A DNA stretch of 33,996 nt, taken from positions 1 to 33,996 of the forward strand of contig JASMLW010000395.1 of assembly GCA_030748485.1 (NCBI GenBank). Direction: 5' to 3'. The notes under the pieces were generated by a model. The model ran no database searches, was not told where the DNA came from, and saw only the letters and a program-made list of their open reading frames with translations. Of this stretch, positions 1-8,404 are shown piece after piece (the first letter of the stretch is position 1; the number at the start of each line of letters is the position of its first letter). The position numbers and the translations under genes were made by a program. The stretch is from Pirellulaceae bacterium (GTDB lineage: Bacteria; Planctomycetota; Planctomycetia; Pirellulales; Pirellulaceae).

Positions 1-2459
1 AGAACCCCATCCCGATGGCCGGTTTTCCCCATCATCAGCTCGACTCCTATCTCGGCAAAATTATCCGCAAGGGGTTTCGCGCGGCCGTCTGCGAACAGGT
101 CGAGGACCCCAAGGAAGCGAAGGGGTTGGTCAAGCGCGAGGTGACGCGCGTCGTAACGCCGGGCACAGTCACCGACGATGGGCTGCTCGATCCCCGCGCG
201 AGCAACTACCTGGCGGCCGTCATCGGCGACCGCGACAAGCGCGGCGTCGAGCGGGTCGGCCTGGCCTGGGCCGAGTTGTCAACTGGACGCTTCTTCGCTC
301 TCAGCGCGCCCCGCCGCGAGCTGGCGGATCATTTGGCTCGCATCGCGCCGTCGGAGTGCCTGGTCAGCGAAGATGAATCGTGGAGCGATGACGAATTGGG
401 GGTCGAGTTCACGACGGGGCGGCCGAGCTGGGCGTTCGGGAGCGACTCGTCCGACAAGACGCTGCTCAAGCACTTCGCCGTCAAATCGCTGGAGGGATTC
501 GGGTTCCACGACGACGACCGGCCGGCGATTCGCGCGGCGGGAGCCGTACTCGACTACCTCCAGGAAACTCAGAAAGCCTCGCTCGCACACATCGAACGAT
601 TGACGCCCTACCGACTGGGGCAAACGCTGGAGATCGACCAGGCCACGCGACGAAGTTTGGAAATCTCGCGCACGCTGCGCGACGGCGGCCGCGAGGGATC
701 GCTGTTGTCGATGATCGACCGCACGGCCACGTCGATGGGATCCCGCACGCTGGCGGACTGGCTCTCCAACCCGCTGACCGACATCGAAGCCATTGACGCG
801 CGGCTTGACGCCGTCGCGGAGCTGCGCGCAGCTGCGCGCTTGCGCGAAAATTTGCGCGATCGGCTCAAGGGCGTCTACGATCTGGAACGATTAGTCGCGC
901 GGGTGACGACGGGGCGAGCCAGTCCGCGCGATCTTCGCTACATCGGCCGTTCGCTCGCCGGCCTGCCTTCCTTCAAGGAGTCGCTGGCGGCGCGCGACAG
1001 CCGCCTCCTGACTGCGCTCGATGATCAAATCGACACGTGCCCGCAACTGGCCGATCTGCTCGACACGGCGCTCGGCGACGATTGCCCGCTGCACGCGCGA
1101 GACGGCGGATTCATCCGCGGCGGTTTTCACGAAGAACTGGATCGCTTGCGCGAACTGGCGGCCGGGGGCAAACAATGGATCGCCGACTACCAGGCCCTCG
1201 AAGCCGAGCGGATCGGCGTCCCCAAGCTCAAGGTCGGCTTCAACAAAGTCTTCGGATACTACATCGAGCTGACGAACGCGCAGCGCGACAACGTCCCCGC
1301 TGAATACATCCGCAAACAGACGTTGAAGAACGCCGAGCGGTTCATCACTCCGGAGCTGAAGGAGTACGAAGAGCAGGTCGTTTCGGCGGACGAGCGCGCC
1401 AACCAGCTCGAGTACGATGTGTTCCTCGAACTGCGGGCCGCCGTCCAAGCCTCCGCGCGGGCCCTGCAGCGATCGGCGCTCGCCCTGGCTCAGCTCGATG
1501 TCTTGCTGTCGCTGGCGGAGCTGGCCGCGGCCCGCAACTACTGCCGGCCTCAGCTGGTGAACGAGCCGACTTTGGAGATCGTTGACGGCCGCCACCCCGT
1601 GCTCGACATCCTTGAGCCCGAGGGCACGTTTGTGCCAAATGACTGTCACGCCCAAGCGGGCGACAGCATGGTGCTGCTGATCACCGGCCCGAACATGGCC
1701 GGCAAAAGCACCTACATCCGTCAAGTCGCCCTGATCACCATCATGGCTCAAATGGGCGGCTTCACCCCAGCCAAGAGCGCGGTGATCGGCGTCGCCGACC
1801 GGGTCTTCGCGCGCGTCGGAGCCAGCGACGAATTGGCGCGCGGGCAGAGCACGTTCATGGTCGAGATGACCGAGACCGCGCGGATTCTCAACACGGCCAC
1901 CGAACGCAGCCTCGTGATCCTCGACGAAATCGGGCGGGGAACGAGCACCTACGACGGCGTCTCGCTGGCTTGGGCGATCGTCGAACACATCCACGACGAA
2001 GTTGGCTGCCGCACCCTGTTCGCAACGCATTACCACGAGTTGACCGATCTGGCGCACAGCCTGGCCGCCGTCACCAACCTCAACGTCTCCGTCAAAGAGT
2101 GGGAGGACAACGTCGTCTTCCTGCACAAGATCGTCGGCGGCGCGGCGGACAAGAGCTACGGTATTCACGTCGCTCGACTTGCCGGCGTGCCGCGATCGGT
2201 CAACGAACGGGCCAAGCAGATCCTCGCCCAATTGGAAGCGGAGCATCTGGACGAAGAGAACCGTCCCAAGATCGGCGCGACGGGCAAGCAGCGTCCCCGC
2301 AGCGATATTCAACTCACCCTGTTCGCGCCTTACGACCACCCGGTCGTCGAACGACTGAAGAGCATCGACCTCAATCAACTGACGCCGCTGGACGCCATCC
2401 AAGTGCTCAAAGAACTCCAGGATGAGGTGCGGGAAGACGTGGTCGCCAAGCCTCGGTAG
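1..2459 (+). CDS. mutS: DNA mismatch repair protein MutS (5' end missing)
   Basis: MutS recognises base mismatches and small loops and, driven by ATP, recruits the rest of the mismatch-repair machinery. The gene is cut by the window edge: the reading frame is open from base 3 (N-P-I-P-M-A-G-F-P-H-H), which is internal MutS mismatch-binding sequence, so the ATG at 15 is not the true start and a few dozen N-terminal residues are missing. Seen counting from that ATG: connector and lever domains, then the ATPase domain with Walker A GPNMAGKST at about residue 558 and Walker B/signature LDEIGRGTSTYDG at about 635, followed by the ATHYHEL switch motif. The C-terminus has the short LTPLDAIQVLKEL clamp motif typical of bacterial MutS. 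No inactivating change is seen. It ends three bases before the convergent gene at 2463, and no terminator fits between them. Confidence 0.97.
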   Translation, partial: NPIPMAGFPHHQLDSYLGKIIRKGFRAAVCEQVEDPKEAKGLVKREVTRVVTPGTVTDDGLLDPRASNYLAAVIGDRDKRGVERVGLAWAELSTGRFFALSAPRRELADHLARIAPSECLVSEDESWSDDELGVEFTTGRPSWAFGSDSSDKTLLKHFAVKSLEGFGFHDDDRPAIRAAGAVLDYLQETQKASLAHIERLTPYRLGQTLEIDQATRRSLEISRTLRDGGREGSLLSMIDRTATSMGSRTLADWLSNPLTDIEAIDARLDAVAELRAAARLRENLRDRLKGVYDLERLVARVTTGRASPRDLRYIGRSLAGLPSFKESLAARDSRLLTALDDQIDTCPQLADLLDTALGDDCPLHARDGGFIRGGFHEELDRLRELAAGGKQWIADYQALEAERIGVPKLKVGFNKVFGYYIELTNAQRDNVPAEYIRKQTLKNAERFITPELKEYEEQVVSADERANQLEYDVFLELRAAVQASARALQRSALALAQLDVLLSLAELAAARNYCRPQLVNEPTLEIVDGRHPVLDILEPEGTFVPNDCHAQAGDSMVLLITGPNMAGKSTYIRQVALITIMAQMGGFTPAKSAVIGVADRVFARVGASDELARGQSTFMVEMTETARILNTATERSLVILDEIGRGTSTYDGVSLAWAIVEHIHDEVGCRTLFATHYHELTDLAHSLAAVTNLNVSVKEWEDNVVFLHKIVGGAADKSYGIHVARLAGVPRSVNERAKQILAQLEAEHLDEENRPKIGATGKQRPRSDIQLTLFAPYDHPVVERLKSIDLNQLTPLDAIQVLKELQDEVREDVVAKPR

Positions 2460-2462
2460 GAC

Positions 2463-3254
2463 TTACCGACCGCTGACAATATGAGACACCCGCACGGACG
2501 ATCGGCGGATGGCCGAGGGACTGACAAACGCGCCCAACGTTTGACGTCGGCGGGGTAACCTGCGGCGGTCGAGCGTCGGGTTGCGGCCGCTGGCGAGCGT
2601 CAACGTTTCGAGAAGTCGGAGAACGTGAACGTGGACATCCACCGTCTGTGAAACGACCAGAATCGGCCGCCCCGTTCCGATGTAGCCCTCGACCGCGCCG
2701 GCTCCGCCCACATATTCCCACGTCTCCGGTGACACCGTAGTAGTCAGCAATTCGATCAGAGTGTCGTAATCGATCGTCGTCTCACCTCGCCACCGCTCGA
2801 CCGACACGATGCTCGACACGTCGTACAGGCGAGTCGCAAGTTTCAGATCATTCTCCTCGGGCGTCGTGATTCTCAGAATCCCGTCCCGATTGACACACGC
2901 CAAGTCGTTGCCTCTGGCGATCAGGTCGAGGTGGGCGCGCAACGAGAGTTGGCCGCCGGGCATTCTGATCGCTCGCTTCACGCCAATCCCGATATCGTCG
3001 AGCGCTCGCTCGTCGACGATGGCTTTGACGCCAAATCTCTGAAGCCAGGCGGGCAAGCCCTCAATCGTGAGACGCTGGCCTCGGACGGGCTGTTTCAGCT
3101 TCTCGTCCAACGCCGCCTCCTTCTGGAAGGTCTCTCGTTCTTTCGGATGAAAGATCAGCAATGGTGACACGGTCTGGGCATAGCCGGCGGTGGCGTTCGC
3201 TGTCGCAATCGCAATGACTATCGAGGCCAGGGGCCAGCGGTGAGGAGATTTCAT
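2463..3254 (-). CDS. exported STN/secretin-N-like domain protein
   Basis: A 263-residue protein with an N-terminal signal peptide (hydrophobic stretch about residues 8-26, likely cut after GYAQ or nearby). The middle, roughly residues 60-130, reads like the secretin/TonB short N-terminal (STN) fold seen in planctomycete proteins: a segment of the form 'L..I.GLPAWL..FGVKAIVDERAL', then 'I.MPGGQLSLRAHLDLIA' and 'GILRITTPEE'. A second block (DYDTLIELLTTTVSPETWEYVGG ... LVVSQTVDVHVHVLRLLETL, about 155-220) matches the companion region usually found with it. The C-terminus is an Arg-rich tail. No secretin beta-barrel follows, so it cannot form an outer-membrane channel alone; its role is unknown. 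It is divergent from the DUF4139-type gene at 3566, with a 311-bp gap. Confidence 0.72.
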   Translation of the reverse strand: MKSPHRWPLASIVIAIATANATAGYAQTVSPLLIFHPKERETFQKEAALDEKLKQPVRGQRLTIEGLPAWLQRFGVKAIVDERALDDIGIGVKRAIRMPGGQLSLRAHLDLIARGNDLACVNRDGILRITTPEENDLKLATRLYDVSSIVSVERWRGETTIDYDTLIELLTTTVSPETWEYVGGAGAVEGYIGTGRPILVVSQTVDVHVHVLRLLETLTLASGRNPTLDRRRLPRRRQTLGAFVSPSAIRRSSVRVSHIVSGR

Positions 3255-3565
3255 TGTCTACTCTCTTGTTTTGGAGGATGCTTCATGCTGCGGCGGAAAA
3301 CGCCGCCACACCTTGACACGCGCAACACGGCCGCAAGCCGAGTTTCCAGGGTGGGAAGCGGGCGAAGAGATTCGCCGACATTCAATTGCGCTTCGAGATC
3401 GTCAGTCCTCTGTACTTCCCCTGCCCCGAGAGTACGCGAACGGCCGGCGATTGGCAATCTCACAGCGGCAACATTTACAAGCGAACTGCGTTGTGACTAG
3501 AATCCTCGTTGGGTTAGCACCAATGCAGGTCATCGCAGGGGCGCGATTTCACTGAGGATGGTCCC
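3255..3565. other. 311-bp divergent intergenic region
   Basis: No credible coding sequence is visible; the short open frames here lack ribosome-binding sites and family resemblance. The right half carries a plausible sigma70-like promoter for the gene at 3566 (listed separately). No clear promoter for the minus-strand gene at 3254 was found. No terminator or repeat is evident. Confidence 0.6.
3474..3503 (+). promoter_or_regulatory. sigma70-like promoter for the gene at 3566
   Basis: TTTACA (3474-3479) and TAGAAT (3498-3503) each match the sigma70 consensus at five of six positions and are 18 bp apart. Transcription would start near 3510, giving a leader of about 55 nt that contains the Shine-Dalgarno-like TGAGGA just upstream of the ATG at 3566. 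Inferred from sequence only. Confidence 0.45.
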
Positions 3566-4054
3566 ATGCGATTTGGTCGCCCCTGCTCTCTTTGCGCACT
3601 TCTCTGCCTCTGCCTCTTCCTCGTCACATTCGTCCCCAATCTGGTTCGCGGTCAAGACGAATCGCCTCCCGTCTCACTCCCCGTCCAGCGGATTGTCTTG
3701 TTCAACACGGGCGTGGGCTACTTTGAGCACCGAGGCGAGATTGAAGACAACGCGGACGTCGAGTTGCCGTTCGATGTGTCGGATATCGACGACTTGCTCA
3801 AGAGCATGGTCGTGCAAGACACGGGCGGGCGGTCGACTCGCATCAGTTACCGCAACAGCCAATCGCTGAATGATAAGCTGGCGACATTCAGCGTCGATCT
3901 CCGCGCGGCTCCCACCATGGGAGAGTTGCTGTTGCAGCTTCGCGGCGAAGAAGTCGAGCTTGAATTGACGCCGCGATTCGAGGCACGATTCTCGGTGTGG
4001 AGGCGAAGGACGTCGCCGGCGAAGACCGCGTGGTCGAGTATCTCAACGTGCTGA
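3566..4054 (+). CDS. DUF4139-type exported protein, 5' fragment (frameshifted)
   Basis: This is the N-terminal portion of one gene that continues in another frame from about 3970 to 5682. It starts with a signal peptide (hydrophobic core about residues 8-24, likely cleavage near VRGQ), followed by VQRIVLFNTGVGYFEHRGEI and DVSDIDDLLKSMVVQDTGG, the typical opening of planctomycete proteins ending in a DUF4139 domain. Homology-like sequence stops at about residue 135 (ELELTP). The last ~27 residues, reading to the stop at 4054, are Arg/Ser-rich out-of-frame sequence. The family's function is not established; it is predicted to be extracytoplasmic. The ATG at 3566 is preferred because TGAGGA lies about 8 nt upstream and it opens directly onto the signal peptide. 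Confidence 0.7.
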   Translation: MRFGRPCSLCALLCLCLFLVTFVPNLVRGQDESPPVSLPVQRIVLFNTGVGYFEHRGEIEDNADVELPFDVSDIDDLLKSMVVQDTGGRSTRISYRNSQSLNDKLATFSVDLRAAPTMGELLLQLRGEEVELELTPRFEARFSVWRRRTSPAKTAWSSISTC

Positions 4055-5682
4055 CGGACCAGGGCCTCAAGTCGCTCTCGTTAGATCAGCTCGCCGGTTT
4101 GCGATTGTTGAACCCGGAGGTCGAGGCCGACTTGAATGACGCGCTGCGCGTTCTCTCCCAGAATCGCCGGTTGGAAAAACGCAAGTTCGCCGTTCGCTTC
4201 GAAGGCGAGGGGAAGCGAGCCGTTCGCGTCGGCTACATTCGCCAAACGCCCGTCTGGAAAGTCAGCTATCGGCTGGTCCTGAACGACAAAGACCAAGGCG
4301 GCCTGCAGGGTTGGGCGATCGTCGAGAACACGGGCGAAACCGATTGGGATCAAGTTTCTCTGTCGCTGGTGAGCGGCCGTCCGATCTCCTATCAGATGCC
4401 GCTTTCCGCACCGCGCTTCGTGACTCGCCCGCACGTGGCGCTGCAGGTCGCCGGTGTGCCGGAGCCCCAGTTTCACGACGCCGCCAGCCGATTGGCCGGG
4501 CTGCCCGCCCCCACGTTTCCGGGCGCGATGGGGGGTGGTTTCGGCGGCATGGGCGGCACCTTCGGCGGCATGGGACGGGGCATGGGTGGTATGGGAGGGA
4601 GCGGGCAACCGTTCGTCACGTCGATCATTCCCGTCACCGACTCCAAACCTGTGGCGACCGCGGAGGAGCTCGGCGCGTTCTTTCAATACGAGCTCGACAA
4701 TCGAGTGAGTCTCCGCAAGCGACAGGCCGCCATGCTGCCGATCATCACGGCGGCGCTGACCGCCACGCAGCTCAGCGTCTACACACCCGACGTCGACGAA
4801 GCCCGACTGATGCACGGCGTGCGGATCGACAACACGACCAAAACGCATCTGGCGGCCGGACCAGTCTCCGTGTTTCAGCCATCCGGATTCGTGGGCGAAG
4901 CGCAGATCGGCGAACTCGCACCGCGCGATCAGCGGCTGATCACTTACGCCGTCGATTTGCAGATCGAGGCACAGCAAATCGTGTCCCCAGACGTGGACTC
5001 AATCGAGTCTGTCTCGCACAGTCCAGGACGAGTCACGATCGAGTACCGCCACCAGAGAATGTACACGTACCGGTTTGACAACCGCGCCAACGAGCAACGA
5101 GCGATCTTGATCCAACACCCGGATCCGGAAGACGAGTGGCGCGTGATCGAACCGGCCGAGCCCTTTGAGCGGACGGAAGACCAATTGCGTTATCGGACGG
5201 ACGTCGCCGCCGGCAAGGTCGTCGGCTTCCGTGTGATGGAGCAGCGAAAGTCGGCGCGAACGGAGTTGATCTCGGGCATGACCGAGGGCGACATCAACGA
5301 GTTGATTCGCGAGCAAAAGACGGGCGACGAACTCCGCCAGCTCCTGCAGTCCGTGCTCGCATTGAGAAAGGCGAAGGAGGCCAGGCAAAACCAACTGGGG
5401 GTGGCCGAGCGACTGGCGTTGGAGATCGCCGCGGAGCAATCCAGAATCGCCGCCAACATGAAGACACTCGAGCGCCTGCATCCGCTCTACAAGTCGTACG
5501 TCGCGAAACTGCAAACTCTCGAGGACGAGTTGACCGTGCGGCGAAAAGAGAAAGCCGAGTTGATCGAGGCCGCCAACGAACTCAACCGACAGTTGTCCGA
5601 AGTCGCGCCGAGCAAGAAGCAACTCGAATCGACCCTCGACAAACCGCTCCCACAGAAGTCTGACGACCCCTTCGATCACTGA
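3997..5682 (+). CDS. DUF4139-type exported protein, 3' part (frameshifted)
   Basis: The main body of the gene begun at 3566. This frame is open back to about 3970 and reads A-A-I-R-G-T-I-L-G-V-E-A-K-D-V; 'G.ILGVE' is a conserved block of the family lying upstream of the nominal GTG at 3997, so that GTG is not a real start. Next come VRVGYIRQTPVWKVSYRL and WAIVENTGETDWDQVSLSLVSG, the core of DUF4139. About residues 175-205 form a Gly/Met-rich low-complexity stretch (repeated GGM), then a beta-rich region. A long charged coiled coil follows (about residues 425-550, from 'EGDINELIREQ'), ending Pro/Asp-rich. Intact, the protein would be about 705 residues. One missing base near 3968-3975 would explain the break; either a sequencing error or a real mutation is possible. 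Confidence 0.75.
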   Translation: MEAKDVAGEDRVVEYLNVLTDQGLKSLSLDQLAGLRLLNPEVEADLNDALRVLSQNRRLEKRKFAVRFEGEGKRAVRVGYIRQTPVWKVSYRLVLNDKDQGGLQGWAIVENTGETDWDQVSLSLVSGRPISYQMPLSAPRFVTRPHVALQVAGVPEPQFHDAASRLAGLPAPTFPGAMGGGFGGMGGTFGGMGRGMGGMGGSGQPFVTSIIPVTDSKPVATAEELGAFFQYELDNRVSLRKRQAAMLPIITAALTATQLSVYTPDVDEARLMHGVRIDNTTKTHLAAGPVSVFQPSGFVGEAQIGELAPRDQRLITYAVDLQIEAQQIVSPDVDSIESVSHSPGRVTIEYRHQRMYTYRFDNRANEQRAILIQHPDPEDEWRVIEPAEPFERTEDQLRYRTDVAAGKVVGFRVMEQRKSARTELISGMTEGDINELIREQKTGDELRQLLQSVLALRKAKEARQNQLGVAERLALEIAAEQSRIAANMKTLERLHPLYKSYVAKLQTLEDELTVRRKEKAELIEAANELNRQLSEVAPSKKQLESTLDKPLPQKSDDPFDH

Positions 5683-5703
5683 TCAATCGTCGAGGGAAAC
5701 TGA

Positions 5704-6249
5704 TCATTCGTCGGGGGAAGACGCCGCCCGAGACTCAACAGAATCGGCCGCGCCGGCGGCCCGGTCTCGCGCCGCGCCGCCGGACGACCGGTGTTGGTCG
5801 CGGGCGGCGCGCAATTGATCGAGCGTGTCGGAGGGATCGCAGAGCGCGTCATTGCGGCGCCAGAACGCAGTGATCACGGTGGCCAGCACGGTGACCGAGG
5901 CGGCCACGATATGGGGTGGGACTTGGTTTGCGACCACCCGATTCTCATCGGAAATCGCCAACATTCCAGAAATCCAAGCGACCCCTGCCACGACCGCGGC
6001 GGCGCTGGCTCCTCGCCATCCGCCCAGCGCGCTGCCGATGGCCGCAGAGAACAGCACGCCGAAAACGCCCGCCATCAAGAGCATCGGCGACGCCAAAAAA
6101 TCGTCGGGCCGATTGGTGATCCCGCGGAAATTGGCGAGGCGGAAGTTGGCTAGCAGGATCAGGGGCAACGCCGCGACCAGCCCCACCATGAACAGCGAGC
6201 GCAACGTGTATCGCGGACGGTGGCCGGTCTCGGTGCTGCGCCGTGGCAT
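5704..6249 (-). CDS. planctomycete small membrane protein, RYTLRSLF type
   Basis: A 181-residue protein with no recognised enzymatic domain. The N-terminal RYTLRSLFMVGLVAALPL resembles the 'R(F/Y)SLRTLL' start common to many planctomycete membrane proteins of unknown role. About four membrane segments are visible (roughly residues 17-36, 54-74, 80-100 and 113-130). A hydrophilic, Ala/Arg-rich C-terminal tail of about 50 residues is probably cytoplasmic and disordered. It is the last of three minus-strand genes of unknown role (7562 to 5704) and converges with the DUF4139-type gene, whose stop is 21 bp away. The start ATG at 6249 opens directly onto the conserved N-terminal motif. Confidence 0.68.
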   Translation of the reverse strand: MPRRSTETGHRPRYTLRSLFMVGLVAALPLILLANFRLANFRGITNRPDDFLASPMLLMAGVFGVLFSAAIGSALGGWRGASAAAVVAGVAWISGMLAISDENRVVANQVPPHIVAASVTVLATVITAFWRRNDALCDPSDTLDQLRAARDQHRSSGGAARDRAAGAADSVESRAASSPDE

Positions 6250-6363
6250 CGAATCGTCTCGGGTGAGCGAAGATTGCCGATAGCGAGTTGAATTGTAACC
6301 GGCCGCGGAGGAAGGGATCGATGAGCGACTCCCAATCGCGTCACTTCACGCTAATCCTCACCG

Positions 6364-6642
6364 CTAATTCAGCGTCAGGTAGAACACCAAGCCGCCGATC
6401 GCGGTGGCGGTGAGCAGTGCGACCAGCGCAACGATTGTCCAGGCTCCCGCCGCGCCGCGCTGACACTGACATTGTTCGAGCACGAAATCGATCTCGACCG
6501 GCTTACCACCCTTGTCCCGAATCGTCATGTCGTTGGTGATCAAGTGCTCGTGGATTCGTTTGAGCGCTCGCTTTTGGCCCGCGGACGAACCGATGGCGAT
6601 CCCCGCACCGATGCCAGTCGCCATCCCAGCTCCAAACGACAT
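6364..6642 (-). CDS. small membrane protein with Gly-zipper N-terminus
   Basis: A 92-residue protein of unknown function. The first 22 residues form a small-residue helix rich in Gly and Ala (GAGMATGIGAGIAIGSSAG), then a charged central part, a CQCQ pair of cysteines at about 58-61, and a C-terminal transmembrane helix (about residues 68-90) that ends the protein. A strong Shine-Dalgarno GGAGGAG (complement of 6648-6654) sits 5 nt before the ATG, good evidence that it is translated. It lies 38 bp downstream of the 293-residue gene on the same strand, so the two are probably co-transcribed. Nothing in the sequence gives its role. Confidence 0.65.
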   Translation of the reverse strand: MSFGAGMATGIGAGIAIGSSAGQKRALKRIHEHLITNDMTIRDKGGKPVEIDFVLEQCQCQRGAAGAWTIVALVALLTATAIGGLVFYLTLN

Positions 6643-6680
6643 TGCCGCTCCTCCGGTTTGCGTGATTTATTGCTATTCGC

Positions 6681-7562
6681 TCAATCGAACCGAATCTTGC
6701 ACTCCATCGATCCCGAATCGACATCGGCCACGGCGTCACAGCCCGACTCGGCGATGACAGTCGCCAAGTCGCGAAACGTGACAAGATTGCTGGGGAGCGG
6801 GTTGGTGAAATACCGAAACAGCGACGTCGTGGCGATGACGACGGCGATCAATGAGACCGCCGCGGCCGCCAGGTGAATGGCGGACGCGGAGTCGGCGAAG
6901 TATTGACCGGCGAAGATCGAGCAGACGACCAGCGAGACGAGGCCGCCGCACAGGCGAGGCGCTTCCGACCAATACCATGGTGTGGCGGGTATCGTCTTTT
7001 GTGTCATCCAGTGCACCTGATTCCAAAACCGCTCGAGTTCTCCGCCGCGGACGACGTCCAAGATCGGTGTGCTCGGACCAAATGACTGATGGCAGCCCCG
7101 TTGTCGGCTCAGCAGGTCGCGCAATCCCATGAACGCTCCGGCGATCGCGCAGGGTCGTCCCGCAAACGCCGTCGGCTGAAAAATGACCGGACTGGCCCCC
7201 TCGGCTATGAAGTCGAGCAACGTTCCCAGCGTCCGGCTCGGTGAATCGTCGCGAGCCATGTACGTGATGTCCCGCCGCGTTACGAGTTCGAATCCGAACA
7301 CCTTCCGCCACTCCGCGACGCTGCGGCTGACGCCGAACTTCTCCTCTACGTGCGTGATGAGGCACCCGACATCCTCGTCCCACAATTCGTCCTCCAGATC
7401 GCCCTCGAAGTCTAGCGTCGGCAACTCGATCGACTCGTCGACTTCATCGCTCCACCCAAAATCCGCTTTGAGTCCGCATAGTATTTGGTCGCGAGTGTAT
7501 CGGTACGGATGTTTGAGCGTTGGGCGAGTGGGAGTAGTTGAAGTCATCAGTCGGCCCAGCAT
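6681..7562 (-). CDS. hypothetical protein with two C-terminal membrane helices
   Basis: A 293-residue protein I do not recognise. Residues about 18-95 are acidic and soluble (DQILCGLKADFGWSDEVDES ... CLITHVEEKFGVSRSVAEWRKVFG), faintly like acyl-carrier-like DUF1493 proteins but without a phosphopantetheine Asp-Ser-Leu motif, so I do not assign that family. A mixed region follows (TLGTLLDFIAEGASPVIFQPTAF). Two adjacent hydrophobic helices lie at about 202-245 (GGLVSLVVCSIFAGQYF and IHLAAAAVSLIAVVIATTSLF). The start could be the ATG at 7562 or the in-frame ATG at 7547; neither has a good ribosome-binding site. It heads the probable three-gene unit with the small membrane proteins downstream. 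Confidence 0.62.
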   Translation of the reverse strand: MLGRLMTSTTPTRPTLKHPYRYTRDQILCGLKADFGWSDEVDESIELPTLDFEGDLEDELWDEDVGCLITHVEEKFGVSRSVAEWRKVFGFELVTRRDITYMARDDSPSRTLGTLLDFIAEGASPVIFQPTAFAGRPCAIAGAFMGLRDLLSRQRGCHQSFGPSTPILDVVRGGELERFWNQVHWMTQKTIPATPWYWSEAPRLCGGLVSLVVCSIFAGQYFADSASAIHLAAAAVSLIAVVIATTSLFRYFTNPLPSNLVTFRDLATVIAESGCDAVADVDSGSMECKIRFD

Positions 7563-7657
7563 GAAAGGTCTTCGCGGGACAGCCCAGCAACCTGTCCGTT
7601 ATCGCCAGATTGCCGAAGGCGAACAACCACAATCCCGGCAGTTTGTCCTAGCTTGTC

Positions 7658-8377
7658 CTAGCGCGCGGAATCGGCGCGCTCGTCCGTACTGTCTCGTCGG
7701 TTGTCGTGTCGCGGGTAGTGCTTGACCAAATCGTCCGGCTTCACGCCCAGCTTGTAGGCCATCAAGATTCGCCAGTTGCGGAGCGTTTGGCGAATGACGC
7801 CGTTCTGCTGCCAACGTCGAGCGCTAATGTGCAGCGGCCCGGGCAGCAGTTGCGGCCAACTGTGGCGGCGAAGTTCCTTCAGCAGCAACAGGTCCTCCAG
7901 CAGTCGCACTTCTGGGAACCCGCCGATCTGCTCAAACAACTCGCGGCGGACAAAGATCCCCTGATCGCCGTAGGCGACTCCCAGTCGCCGCACGCGCGAC
8001 GCATTGCCGCGTTCGAGCAGCCGGTACCGCACGCCGTCGGCGTCGATACGCTGATAGAACGCTCCGCACTGGGCGGCGGGGTCGGTCGCTCGTTCCGTTA
8101 GTTGAGCGAGAGCGCCGGCGGCGAAGTAGGAGTCGGCGTGTTGGAAAACGAGCACATCACCAGTCGCCGCGGCCGCTCCCGCATTCTGTTGGCAAGCGCG
8201 ACCCGGGGGAGAGCGCAGCAAGCGGCAATTGGACTGTTCGGCGAGTTGATCGCAACCGTCCTGGCTGCCTCCATCGACGACAATCACCTCGCTCGCGCCG
8301 GCTCGCCACGCGCTGTCGACCGCCCCTTCGATGTGAGACGCCTCGTTGATCGCCGGGATAATGATCGTCGCCCGCAT
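7658..8377 (-). CDS. family 2 glycosyltransferase (TIGR04283-type)
   Basis: A 239-residue GT-A fold glycosyltransferase resembling the 'rSAM/selenodomain-associated transferase 2' group (TIGR04283). Seen: the opening beta strand ATIIIPAINEASHIEGAV, the nucleotide-sugar motif VVDGGSQDG at about residues 33-41, 'SPPGRACQQNAGAAAATGDVLVFQHADS' spanning the metal-binding H-A-D region near 80, and the acceptor-side GDQGIFVRRELFEQIGGFPEVRLLEDLLL. These groups fit an active, cytoplasmic or membrane-associated transferase; donor and acceptor are unknown. The tail is charged. It lies 27 bp downstream of tsaB on the same strand, so the two are probably one transcript. Confidence 0.88.
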   Translation of the reverse strand: MRATIIIPAINEASHIEGAVDSAWRAGASEVIVVDGGSQDGCDQLAEQSNCRLLRSPPGRACQQNAGAAAATGDVLVFQHADSYFAAGALAQLTERATDPAAQCGAFYQRIDADGVRYRLLERGNASRVRRLGVAYGDQGIFVRRELFEQIGGFPEVRLLEDLLLLKELRRHSWPQLLPGPLHISARRWQQNGVIRQTLRNWRILMAYKLGVKPDDLVKHYPRHDNRRDSTDERADSAR

Positions 8378-8404
8378 GGATGGTGCTCTTTTCGACGCGG
8401 AGCC

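Noticed and set aside
891..2402. 503-codon open frame antisense to mutS
   Set aside because: It lies wholly within mutS, has no ribosome-binding site or family resemblance, and its length is explained by the GC-rich codon pattern of the real gene.
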